Shown here: positions 1-6,558 of the stretch, piece by piece | How the letters are laid out: each line of letters starts with the position of its first letter | Position numbering within the stretch: the stretch's first letter is position 1 | From: DASSZN01 sp035702805 | GTDB lineage: Bacteria; Chloroflexota; Chloroflexia; Thermomicrobiales; Thermomicrobiaceae | Length of the DNA stretch: 6,798 bases | Direction of reading: 5' to 3' | NCBI GenBank assembly: GCA_035702805.1 | Contig: DASSZN010000153.1 | Coordinates: 1 to 6,798 of the forward strand | Made by a program: the position numbers and the translations under genes | The notes under the pieces: model-generated | Seen by the model: the letters and a program-made list of their open reading frames with translations, nothing else | The model's database searches: none | Told to the model about the DNA's origin: nothing

Positions 1-1433
1 CGGCCAGGGCCGGCTCGAACCGCGACCGCATCCTCGGCGGCCTGCGCGTGCTCGGCCTCGGCGCGGTGACCGGGGTGATCGGCGCGCTGGTCGGCGCCGC
101 GCTGATCGTGCCGGCGCTCCAGTTCACCTCGGTGTCGCTGCGTCAGAGCGGGCTCGGCGTCCAGGACCAACTGTCGTTCACCGCCGTGTTCCACTATCTG
201 ACCATGGTTCGGGGGCAGTCGACCGCGCACACCGGCGCACCCGCGGAGATCGCGTTCGCGCCCGGCATCGGCGTGCTGCTGCTCGCTCCGCTCGCCTTCT
301 TCCGGCGCCGCTGGCTCGCGCTCGGCCTGCTCGCCGGGGTCGTCGCCTGCCTGTTCATCGCGGTGGGCGCACGCACGCCGGTGCTGCCGTTCCTGGCGGC
401 CCACCTGCCGGGCTTCGGCTACTTCCGCGCCCCGGCGCGGATCTGGTTCGTCGCGGAGGTCGCGCTGTCGGTCATGGCCGGCCTGGGCTTCGAGTGGCTG
501 CTGGCCGGACGTCAGACCCTGCGCGTGCTGCAGGTCGCCGTCATCGTGCTGCTGGCCGCCAACCTCTGGCAACTCGACCAGCCGCTGCTCAACATCTTCC
601 CGAGCTCACCGGGCTTCACCCCGCTCCCGATCGAGCTCGCCGCCGCGAAGCAGACGCAAGGCCAGCGGATCTACGGGGTGCAGCGGAACGTCCGCCAGGC
701 CGTCACGTCCGAGCTCAACGTCCAGCTGGCCGACGGCCAGGACCCGCTGCAGGTCGCGAGCTACGTCCGGTACATGCGCTTCGCCGGCGGCTACCAGTAC
801 AGCGGGTACGCGCTGGCGATCCCGCCGTTCGAGGTCTACGACACGGGCTGGCCCACCTATCAGAAGGCGCAGCCGGACGCCCACCTGCTCGGGCTGGTCA
901 ACGTCGGCGTCGTCGTGTCGCGCTACAAGCTCACCGACCCGAGCCTCGTGCAGGTCGGGGACGTCCAGGGCACCTTTGTCTACCGAAACCGAGCCGTGCA
1001 GCCGCGCGCCTTCCTGGTCTCCGCGAGCCTGGGCCAGACCCTCACCAGGCTCGACATCAACGACTTCACCACGCTCGCCAGGAGCGGCGCGGTCGCGCCC
1101 GATGCCGCCGTCGGGCAGTCGTCGGTGGCGGTGGGTCCCTCGGGAGAGCTCGCGGTCGCGGTGGACGCCAGGCAGCCCGCGTTCCTGGTCGTTGGCAACC
1201 CCTCCTATCCCGGCTGGCAGGCGATCATCGACGGGCGACCGGCGCCCCTGGTGAAGGTCGGCGGCGTGCTGGAGGGGGTCGCGGTCCCGGCCGGGGCGCA
1301 CATTGTGGACATCGTCTACCGCCCGGTCGCGGTCTGGTTAGGGCTGGCACTCTGCCTGCTCGGGCTGGTCGGCGCGGCGGGCTGGACGGCGTGGTTCACG
1401 CGCCGTAGCCGACGTCGCGCCGCTCTGCGATAG
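1..1433 (+). CDS. YfhO-family membrane protein, 3' part (5' end outside window)
   Basis: The frame is open from the first bases of the window, so the GTG at 48 is not the real start. About 476 residues are visible. Hydrophobic segments lie near the start (residues about 17-42), then at about 88-122, 149-167 and 174-190, with a final one close to the C terminus, followed by an Arg-rich cytoplasmic-type tail (RRSRRRAALR). The motif GFGYFRAPARIWF follows the third hydrophobic stretch. A soluble, probably extracytoplasmic C-terminal part contains NPSYPGWQAIIDG and a VPAGAHIVDIVYRP strand just before the last membrane helix. This pattern is typical of the YfhO/GT-C-like membrane protein family, in which some members are linked to glycosylation of cell-envelope polymers. 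The substrate cannot be read here. The gene ends in two consecutive TAG codons (1431-1436). It sits 43 bases before the next gene but shows no functional link to the acyl-CoA genes. Family call is firm; function is open. Confidence 0.88.
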   Translation, partial: ARAGSNRDRILGGLRVLGLGAVTGVIGALVGAALIVPALQFTSVSLRQSGLGVQDQLSFTAVFHYLTMVRGQSTAHTGAPAEIAFAPGIGVLLLAPLAFFRRRWLALGLLAGVVACLFIAVGARTPVLPFLAAHLPGFGYFRAPARIWFVAEVALSVMAGLGFEWLLAGRQTLRVLQVAVIVLLAANLWQLDQPLLNIFPSSPGFTPLPIELAAAKQTQGQRIYGVQRNVRQAVTSELNVQLADGQDPLQVASYVRYMRFAGGYQYSGYALAIPPFEVYDTGWPTYQKAQPDAHLLGLVNVGVVVSRYKLTDPSLVQVGDVQGTFVYRNRAVQPRAFLVSASLGQTLTRLDINDFTTLARSGAVAPDAAVGQSSVAVGPSGELAVAVDARQPAFLVVGNPSYPGWQAIIDGRPAPLVKVGGVLEGVAVPAGAHIVDIVYRPVAVWLGLALCLLGLVGAAGWTAWFTRRSRRRAALR

Positions 1434-1436
1434 TAG

Positions 1437-1450
1437 CGGGCAGGCGCCCG
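1437..1450. terminator. Small GC hairpin after the YfhO gene (weak)
   Basis: CGGGC (1437-1441) and GCCCG (1446-1450) form a perfect five-base stem with a four-base loop, directly behind the double stop codon. No T-run follows, so it is not a textbook intrinsic terminator, and such short GC stems arise easily by chance in this composition. Its position in the 43-base gap between two unrelated functions is the main reason to list it. Confidence 0.25.
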
Positions 1451-1476
1451 GCCGCGCGTGACGATCGGAGCTGTGG

Positions 1477-2838
1477 ATGACCCTCTCCGGCTCGCTGGCC
1501 GACTTCATCACCGCGACGCGCTTTGCCGACCTTCCGGACGACGCCGTGACGATGGCGCGCCGGTCGGTGCTCGACTGGCTCGGCTCGGCACTGCGCGGCG
1601 GCACGACCGAGCCCGCGCGGATCGCGCGCGAGGTCGCCACGCGGACGATGCCGGGCGACGAGGCGACGCTGCTCGCCACCGGCGGCCGGCTGTCGGCCCT
1701 CGGGGCGGCGTTCGTCAACGGCGCGGCGTCCCACGTGATCGAACTGGACGACCTGCACCAGGCCTCGACCTTCCACCCGGCGGCGCCGATCATCCCGGCG
1801 GCGGTCGCCGTGGCCGAGCGCGCGGGAGCCGACGGCCGGGCGCTGCTGCGGGCGGTCGTGCTCGGCTACGAGGTGGGCATCCGGATCGCGGAGGCGGTCA
1901 ACCCCTCCCACTACCGCTACTGGCACCCGACGGCCACCTGCGGCGTCTTCGGCGCCGCCGCCGCGGCGAGCGCGCTCGTCGGCCTGCCGGCCGACCAGGT
2001 CGCGCACGCGCTCGGCAGTGCCGGAACCCAGGCGGGAGGGCTGTGGGAGTTCCTCGCCGACGGGGCGATGTCGAAGCACCTGCACGCCGGCATGGCGGCC
2101 CATGACGGCATCCTCTCGGCGGACCTGGCGGCGGCCGGGTTCACCGGCGCCTCCCGCATACTCGAGGGGCCGCGCGGCTTCTTCGCCGCCACCGCGACGT
2201 CCGCCGATCCGACGCGCATCACCGAGGGGCTCGGCCGCCACTTCAAGATCGTCGAGAACGGCTTCAAGTGCCACGCCTGCTGCGGCCACACCCACACCGC
2301 GGTCGACGCCGCGCTGGCGCTGCGCGAGCGGATCGACGGCCGGGAGATCGCGTCCGTCGCGATCGACACCTACCGGGTCGCGCTTGACATCACGGACAAC
2401 CCGGCGCCGCGCACCCCCTACGAGGCCAAGTTCAGCATCCAGTACGCCGTGGGCATCGGCCTGCTCGACGGCCGTGCCGGGCTCGAGCAGTTCGACCCCG
2501 GGCGACTGAGCGCGCCGGATATCCGATCGCTGCTCGGCACGACGACGGCGCGGGCGGACGAGGCGCTGACGGCGGGCTACCCCGCGACCTGGGCCTCGCG
2601 CGTGCGGGTGTCGCTCGCCGAGGGCACGACGCTGGAGGAGACGGTCGGCCAGCCCAAGGGGATGCCGGCCAACCCGCTGACCGACGACGAGGTAGCGGCA
2701 AAGTACCACGACCTGGCGGGCCCGGTCGTCGGCGCCGCCGCGGCGCGGCAACTCGAGCAGGCGGTCGGCCGGCTGGCCGACGGCGCGCCCCTGAGCGAGC
2801 TGACCCGACCGCTGGCCGCCCAGCGGGCCGCGGTCTGA
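1477..2838 (+). CDS. MmgE/PrpD family protein
   Basis: The 453-residue product has the usual family length. Members act on small di- and tricarboxylic acids (2-methylcitrate dehydratase, cis-aconitate decarboxylase, iminodisuccinate epimerase) and are cytosolic. Family landmarks appear in order: NGAASHVIELDD (81-92), FHPAAPIIPAA (99-109), YWHPTATCG (148-156), MSKHLHAGMAAHDG (198-211), the GFTG/LEGPRGFF block (221-236), FKCHACCGHTH (263-273), AKFSIQYAVG (317-326), and the C-terminal GQPKGMPANPLTDDE (391-405). By my alignment from memory, D91, H100, H150, K200 and K264 fall where active-site residues lie in human cis-aconitate decarboxylase. The first half is the helical domain and the second the smaller alpha/beta domain. 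The ATG is set by GGAG at 1467-1470, six bases upstream. It is the first gene of a tight run ending in a SucCD-like CoA ligase, suggesting that its substrate or product is activated to a CoA thioester. The exact reaction cannot be told from sequence. Confidence 0.93.
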   Translation: MTLSGSLADFITATRFADLPDDAVTMARRSVLDWLGSALRGGTTEPARIAREVATRTMPGDEATLLATGGRLSALGAAFVNGAASHVIELDDLHQASTFHPAAPIIPAAVAVAERAGADGRALLRAVVLGYEVGIRIAEAVNPSHYRYWHPTATCGVFGAAAAASALVGLPADQVAHALGSAGTQAGGLWEFLADGAMSKHLHAGMAAHDGILSADLAAAGFTGASRILEGPRGFFAATATSADPTRITEGLGRHFKIVENGFKCHACCGHTHTAVDAALALRERIDGREIASVAIDTYRVALDITDNPAPRTPYEAKFSIQYAVGIGLLDGRAGLEQFDPGRLSAPDIRSLLGTTTARADEALTAGYPATWASRVRVSLAEGTTLEETVGQPKGMPANPLTDDEVAAKYHDLAGPVVGAAAARQLEQAVGRLADGAPLSELTRPLAAQRAAV

Positions 2839-2854
2839 GGACCGGGGCGACGGC

Positions 2855-3481
2855 GTGGCGCGGGATGACGATCCGGACGCGGAACGGTCTCGCGATGCCG
2901 CACGGGTTCGCTCCCCGGCGCTCATTCTGGTCACCGGACAGCCCGGGGCGGGCAAGACCACGCTCGCCCGGGCCATGGCCGTGGGGCTCGGCCTGCCGCT
3001 CCTGACCAAGGACGACCTCAAGGAGAGCCTGGCCGACTGCCTCGGGGTCGGCGGCCTCGAGTGGTCCCGACGCCTGGGCATGACGAGTATGGTCCTGCTC
3101 GCGCGGCTGACGACGCTCCTCCTCGACGCGGGCGTCTCGGTCGTCTGCGAGGGGAACTTCCCGCCGGGCCGGGACTCGGACCTGGCGCGGCTGCTCTCCG
3201 ATCGGGCCGCGCGCGGGGAGATCGCGGTGGTGCAGGTCCTGTGCGGCGCGGACAGCGGGACGCTGCTCGAGCGCTACCGGTCTCGGGCGGCCACGGGCAC
3301 GCGCCACCCGATCCACCTCGACCACGTGCACCTGGCCGACCCGCGTTTCCCGGCGCGTCTGGAGCGGCAACCCGAGACCGTCGACCTGGTCGGCGCGGTC
3401 ATCGCGATCGACACCGCGGTCCCCGGCGCGATGGAGACGCGTGCCGTCTGCGATCGGGTCAGAACCGCGCTCGTGAGGTAG
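2855..3481 (+). CDS. P-loop kinase-like ATPase (AAA_33 / zeta-toxin-like fold)
   Basis: This 208-residue cytosolic protein is predicted to bind a nucleotide and transfer phosphate to an unknown acceptor. After a short charged N-terminal tail comes a beta strand and a clear Walker A motif, GQPGAGKT (28-35). KDDLKE (52-57) occupies the usual substrate-side position in small P-loop kinases. VVCEGNF (96-102) is the second core strand with an acidic residue. The Arg-rich stretch RYRSRAATGTRHPIH (140-154) looks like the lid. The size and order fit the AAA_33/zeta-toxin-like group of small-molecule kinases. The GTG start is preceded by GGGG (2844-2847). The next in-frame Met is residue 41, past the Walker A, so a later start is excluded. 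It begins 16 bases after the MmgE/PrpD gene and ends four bases before the ATP-grasp gene, so co-transcription is likely. No antitoxin-like gene is adjacent, which argues against a toxin role. Substrate unknown. Confidence 0.85.
   Translation: MARDDDPDAERSRDAARVRSPALILVTGQPGAGKTTLARAMAVGLGLPLLTKDDLKESLADCLGVGGLEWSRRLGMTSMVLLARLTTLLLDAGVSVVCEGNFPPGRDSDLARLLSDRAARGEIAVVQVLCGADSGTLLERYRSRAATGTRHPIHLDHVHLADPRFPARLERQPETVDLVGAVIAIDTAVPGAMETRAVCDRVRTALVR
3475..3479 (+). promoter_or_regulatory. Ribosome binding site of the ATP-grasp gene
   Basis: GAGGT lies six bases before the ATG at 3486 and overlaps the last codons and the first base of the stop codon of the kinase gene, so ribosomes ending the kinase could feed directly into the next gene. 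This supports both the start choice and translational coupling. Confidence 0.6.
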
Positions 3482-3485
3482 GGAC

Positions 3486-4709
3486 ATGGGTCGCGTCCTC
3501 GAGCACCACACCAAGGAGCTGCTGGCACAATGGGGCATCTCGGTGCCGCGCGGGCGCGCGGTCGCGACGTCGCGCGCGGCGGCCAACGTGGCGACCGGCT
3601 TTGGCGGGCGCGCGGTGGTCAAGGCGCTCGTCCCGGTGGGCCGGCGCGGCAAAGCGGGCGCGGTGCGCCTGGCCGGCAGCGCGGCCGAGGCACGGGCGGA
3701 GGCGGCGGCCCTGCTGCGAAGCTACGTCCACGACTACCCGGTGCGCCACGTGCTGGTCGAGGAGCCCGTCGCGATCGCCCGCGAGCTCTACCTGTCGTTG
3801 ACGCTCGACCGCGAGGCACGGCTCCCCCGGATCCTCCTCAGCGCCCACGGCGGGATCGAGGTCGAGGAGATCGCCCGCGACGACCCGGACGCGCTGATCT
3901 CGGCCACCTTCGATCCGCGCGCGGGCTTGGTCGAGTACCGCGCCCGTGAGCTCTGGCGAGCGGCGGGAGTCGGCGGCGCGCTACTGCCGCGCCTGGCGCA
4001 GATGACGGTGCTGCTGGCCCGCGCCTTCACCGGCCTCGACGCCACCCTGCTGGAAATCAACCCGCTGGCCGAGACCGTCAAGGGGGACCTGGTGGCGGTC
4101 GGAGCGGTGCTGAGCGTCGACGACGCGGCCCTGTTTCGCCACCCGGAGCTTGGGGACAAGGTCGCGGTTGCGAGCGAGAAAGTATGGCGGCCCCTGACGG
4201 CGCGCGAGGAGGCGGTCAACGCCCTCAACGCGGCGGAGCCGTACCGCGGATCGGCGCGCTACCTCGAACTGGAGGGGGGCGACGTCGGCTTCCTCTGCGG
4301 CGGGGGCGGCGCGAGTCTCGTCCTCTTCGACGCGCTCGTCCGCGCGGGCGGGCGACCCGCGAACTACTCCGAGTTTGGCGGCAACCCGACCGAGACGAAG
4401 GTCGCCGGGCTGGCGCGGCTGGTGCTGGAGAAGCCCGGCGTGCGGGGGCTCTTCGTCGCCCACAACATCACCAACAACACCCAGGTCGACGTGGTCGCGC
4501 GGGGCGTGGTGCGGGCACTGGAGGCCGCCGGCATCTCGGCGGGCGACTTCCCGGTCGTGGCCCGCGAGGTCGGCCTGCATGATACCGAGGGGCGGGCGAT
4601 CTTCGAGGCGGCCGGCGTGCGCTACCTGGGACAGGAGAGCACACTTGGCGATGCCGCCCGGGCGATGGTCGCGGCGATGCGCGAGCGGTACGGAGGAGAG
4701 CAAGGGTGA
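3486..4709 (+). CDS. Succinyl-CoA synthetase beta-like ATP-grasp subunit (divergent)
   Basis: The 407-residue product aligns along its length with the beta subunit of succinyl-CoA synthetase: an ATP-grasp domain (about 1-235) and a C-terminal ligase-CoA domain (about 255-400). Together with the following gene it should form an acid-CoA ligase using a nucleotide. Retained ATP-side features are K46 in VVK, GRRGKAG (52-58), E92 in LVEE, E100 in RELYL, and LLEINPL (188-194) with N192. Against E. coli SucC recalled from memory there are clear departures. The metal ligand Asp213 is replaced by G206, Gly53 by R53, substrate-contacting Asn264 by G272 in CGGGG, the GGGAT loop reads FGGNPTETKV (297-306), and the GGIV loop is replaced by HNITNNTQVD (326-335). 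These changes suggest an acid other than succinate, or altered chemistry. Malate-CoA ligase-like and FdrA-like relatives are alternatives. The stop overlaps the next start by four bases. Confidence 0.9.
   Translation: MGRVLEHHTKELLAQWGISVPRGRAVATSRAAANVATGFGGRAVVKALVPVGRRGKAGAVRLAGSAAEARAEAAALLRSYVHDYPVRHVLVEEPVAIARELYLSLTLDREARLPRILLSAHGGIEVEEIARDDPDALISATFDPRAGLVEYRARELWRAAGVGGALLPRLAQMTVLLARAFTGLDATLLEINPLAETVKGDLVAVGAVLSVDDAALFRHPELGDKVAVASEKVWRPLTAREEAVNALNAAEPYRGSARYLELEGGDVGFLCGGGGASLVLFDALVRAGGRPANYSEFGGNPTETKVAGLARLVLEKPGVRGLFVAHNITNNTQVDVVARGVVRALEAAGISAGDFPVVAREVGLHDTEGRAIFEAAGVRYLGQESTLGDAARAMVAAMRERYGGEQG
4692..4700 (+). promoter_or_regulatory. Ribosome binding site of the alpha-like subunit gene
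   Basis: GGAGGAGAG inside the end of the ATP-grasp gene is a strong purine-rich site five bases before the GTG at 4706. It fixes that start and supports coupled, near-equal translation of the two ligase subunits. Confidence 0.65.
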
Positions 4710-5650
4710 GCGTGCTCGTCGACGAGACCACCCGCGTCCTGGTCCAGGGCGTCACCGGGCGAGAGGCGCGCATGGTAACCGGTCACATGGTGGCCTACGG
4801 CACGCCGGTCGTGGCCGGGGTGACGCCGGGGCGCGGCGACGGCGAGCCGGTGACCGGGGTGCCGGTCTTCGACACGGTCCAGGAGGCGGTGGACGCGACC
4901 GGCGCCACCGCGACGCTGATCTCGGTACCGCCGGGCGCCGTGCTCGACGCGGCGCTCGAGGCGCTCGCCCACGGCCTCCGGCTGCTGCTGATCGCGACGG
5001 AGGGGGTGCCACAGCTGGACGCGATGCGCCTGCTGCGCTGGGCGGACGACAGCGCGGCGCGGGTGATCGGCCCCAACTCGGTCGGGATCATCAACCCGAG
5101 CCTGCGCCTGAAGCTGGGCGCCATCGGGGGCGAGAACCCGGAGCGGGCGTTCGCGCCCGGCCGCATCGGCGTGGTCTCGCGCAGCGGCGGGATGACGGCG
5201 GAGATCGGGCTGATGCTGCGGCGGGTGGGCCTGGGCGTGAGCACGGCAGTCAGCGTGGGGGGCGACGCGCTGATCGGGATGCCGCCAGCCCGGCTGCTGC
5301 CCCTCTACGAGCGGGACGAGCAGACAGACGGGGTCGTGCTCTTCGGCGAGCCCGGGACGCACTTCGAGGAGGAGGTCGCCGAGGTGGTGCGGTCGCGACG
5401 GTACACGAAGCCGCTGATCGCGGTGGTGGCCGGCCGCTTCACCGAGTCGCTGCCCGAGGGGACGGCCTTCGGCCACGCCGCCGCGATCATCGAGGGTCCG
5501 TCGGGCCGGCCGAGCGCGAAGATGGCGGCCCTGCGCGACGTGGGGGCGCTGGTGGCCGAGGAGTTCGACGACCTGCTGCAGTACCTCAGCCTGACCTTCC
5601 GCCACGCGCCCTACTACGGCGCCCCGATCGACCCGGCCGACTGGGGTTAG
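4706..5650 (+). CDS. Succinyl-CoA synthetase alpha-like subunit
   Basis: The 314-residue product carries the CoA-binding Rossmann domain and the ligase domain of the succinyl-CoA synthetase alpha family and should pair with the upstream ATP-grasp subunit. Landmarks in order are GVTGREARM (15-23), GVTPGRG (38-44), ATEGVP (97-102), IGPNSVG (121-127), GIGVVSRSGGMT-type core (154-164), VGGDALIG (184-191), FGEPG with E215 (213-217), and FGHAAAIIEG (255-264). H257 matches the His that is phosphorylated during catalysis (E. coli His246), and E215 matches the conserved Glu that supports it, so the phospho-enzyme step looks intact. The Cys next to the active site (E. coli Cys123, GPNC) is Ser125 here. 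After the usual end the protein has about 20 extra residues rich in aromatic residues and Pro (FRHAPYYGAPIDPADWG). GTG start, overlapping the upstream stop as GTGA. It is the last gene of the plus-strand run. Confidence 0.92.
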   Translation: MSVLVDETTRVLVQGVTGREARMVTGHMVAYGTPVVAGVTPGRGDGEPVTGVPVFDTVQEAVDATGATATLISVPPGAVLDAALEALAHGLRLLLIATEGVPQLDAMRLLRWADDSAARVIGPNSVGIINPSLRLKLGAIGGENPERAFAPGRIGVVSRSGGMTAEIGLMLRRVGLGVSTAVSVGGDALIGMPPARLLPLYERDEQTDGVVLFGEPGTHFEEEVAEVVRSRRYTKPLIAVVAGRFTESLPEGTAFGHAAAIIEGPSGRPSAKMAALRDVGALVAEEFDDLLQYLSLTFRHAPYYGAPIDPADWG

Positions 5651-5689
5651 CGGGGGGTTCCGGGCGGGCTCGGTCACGCACGCACCGTC

Positions 5690-5710
5690 GGGCGGCACGC
5701 GCTACCGCCC
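5690..5710. terminator. Candidate hairpin between convergent genes
   Basis: GGGCGG (5690-5695) pairs perfectly with CCGCCC (5705-5710) around a nine-base loop that contains the stop codon of the minus-strand crotonase gene. It sits in the roughly 50-base gap between the two converging gene sets, where a shared terminator would be expected. There is no clear T-run on either side, and six-base GC stems are common in this sequence, so this is only a candidate. Confidence 0.3.
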
Positions 5711-6493
5711 CTTCCACTCCGGCTTGCGCTTCTCGAGGAAGGCGTTGACCCCCTCCTTGAAGTCCTCGCTCATGTAGCACTTCAGGATCAACTCCTCGGC
5801 TCGCGGCGGCCGGCGGAACTGGAGGACGCGGCGCACCGCCTCCTTGGTGACCTGGATCGTGAGCGGAGCGTGGCCGGCGATCGTGTCGGCGACCTCGGTC
5901 ACGCGCTGCTGGAGCCGCTCCGGCTCGACGATCTCATTGACCAGCCCCATGCCCGCTGCCTCGTCCGCGGTGAAGAGGCGCGCGGTGAACATCATCTCCT
6001 TGGTGCGAGCCGGCCCGATCAGGTCGACCAACCGGGCGTAGTTGTTCATCGAGAGGCAGTTGCCGAGGGTGCGGGCGGTCGGGACGCCGAAGCGGGAGTC
6101 GGGCGTGCAGATGCGCAGGTCGCAGGCGAGGGCCAGGCTGGCGCCGCCGCCGACGGCGAAGCCGTGGACGGCGGCGATCGTCGGGCGCGCCAGGGACTCG
6201 AGCCGGCCGATGACGCCGTCGATGCGCTGCTCGTAGTCGAGGGCATGCTGCGGGTCGGTGAAGGTGCGGAACTGGCTGATGTCGGTGCCGGCGACGAAGG
6301 CTCTGTCGCCCGCGCCGGTGAGCACGACGACCCGCACGTCGGGCGCGGCCTCGACGGCGTCGCAGAAGCGGACGATGGTGTCGTACATCTGGAAGGTCAT
6401 GGCGTTGCGGGCCTGCGGCCGGTTGAAGGTCAGCCAGGCGACGGCGCCGCGCTGCTCGAACAGGACGTCCGGCGTGCCGGTGTCGAACTCCAT
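5702..6493 (-). CDS. Crotonase-fold protein (enoyl-CoA hydratase/isomerase family), catalytic Glu residues absent
   Basis: The 263-residue product has normal length for a single-domain crotonase, a cytosolic acyl-CoA enzyme family usually forming trimers or hexamers. The N-terminal VAWLTFNRPQARNAM (18-32), the oxyanion-hole segments AFVAGTDI (65-72) and VHGFAVGGGASLALACD (109-125), FGVP (135-138), the FTARLFTADEA block (169-179) and the C-terminal SEDFKEGVNAFLEKRKPEW (242-260) are all typical. The two Glu residues used by classical enoyl-CoA hydratase (rat Glu144 and Glu164) are Ser119 and Thr139 here, so simple hydration by the standard mechanism is unlikely. Another crotonase reaction, such as isomerisation, C-C cleavage or hydrolysis, is possible. 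I chose the ATG at 6493 rather than the longer frame starting at 6589 because the extra 32 residues match no crotonase feature and a GAGGGGGGA site precedes 6493. It lies about 125 bases downstream of a CoA-transferase gene on the same strand. Confidence 0.93.
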   Translation of the reverse strand: MEFDTGTPDVLFEQRGAVAWLTFNRPQARNAMTFQMYDTIVRFCDAVEAAPDVRVVVLTGAGDRAFVAGTDISQFRTFTDPQHALDYEQRIDGVIGRLESLARPTIAAVHGFAVGGGASLALACDLRICTPDSRFGVPTARTLGNCLSMNNYARLVDLIGPARTKEMMFTARLFTADEAAGMGLVNEIVEPERLQQRVTEVADTIAGHAPLTIQVTKEAVRRVLQFRRPPRAEELILKCYMSEDFKEGVNAFLEKRKPEWKGR

Positions 6494-6497
6494 CGTG

Positions 6498-6507
6498 TCC
6501 CCCCTCT
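6498..6507 (-). promoter_or_regulatory. Ribosome binding site of the crotonase gene
   Basis: On the minus strand AGAGGGGGGA lies four bases before the ATG at 6493 (the GAGG core ends nine bases away). It supports this internal start over the longer open frame beginning at 6589. Confidence 0.5.
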
Positions 6508-6538
6508 TCGCACGCGACTCGAGAGCCGCCCGCGGACC

Positions 6539-6558
6539 GGGCGCGATGAACCGCGCCC
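6539..6558. other. Perfect 7-bp GC hairpin in the CoA-transferase/crotonase gap
   Basis: GGGCGCG (6539-6545) and CGCGCCC (6552-6558) form a perfect seven-base inverted repeat around a six-base loop, in the 125-base gap that leads into the crotonase gene. It has no T-run on the minus strand. It could be a weak terminator of the upstream CoA-transferase gene, an operator or a leader stem, or chance. A second, weaker six-base stem (6592-6597 with 6607-6612) lies just behind the CoA-transferase stop codon. I see no convincing promoter in the gap. Confidence 0.25.

Noticed and set aside
1396..3081. 561-residue open frame on the minus strand opposite the PrpD-like gene
   Set aside because: The plus strand carries a protein with clear family motifs over the same bases. 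The antisense product is Arg/Gly/Ala-rich with no recognisable domain, as expected from GC bias at third codon positions.
2855..3481. Zeta-toxin of a toxin-antitoxin pair
   Set aside because: The fold is compatible, but there is no small antitoxin gene beside it and the gene is embedded in a metabolic run.
2432..3652. 406-residue minus-strand open frame across three plus-strand genes
   Set aside because: It spans parts of three well-supported genes and has a low-complexity Arg/Pro/Ala composition. No domain or ribosome site supports it.
1477..5650. Standard methylcitrate (propionate) cycle operon
   Set aside because: Only a PrpD-family protein is present. No methylcitrate synthase or methylisocitrate lyase is seen, and a SucCD-like ligase is not part of that cycle.
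3486..5650. Ordinary TCA-cycle sucCD
   Set aside because: The gene order and fold match, but the beta-like subunit lacks the second metal Asp and the known succinate contacts, and the neighbours are not TCA-cycle genes.
4375..5748. 457-residue plus-strand frame overlapping both ligase subunits
   Set aside because: It is an out-of-frame shadow of the SucC-like and SucD-like genes, very rich in Arg and Gly, with no family motif.
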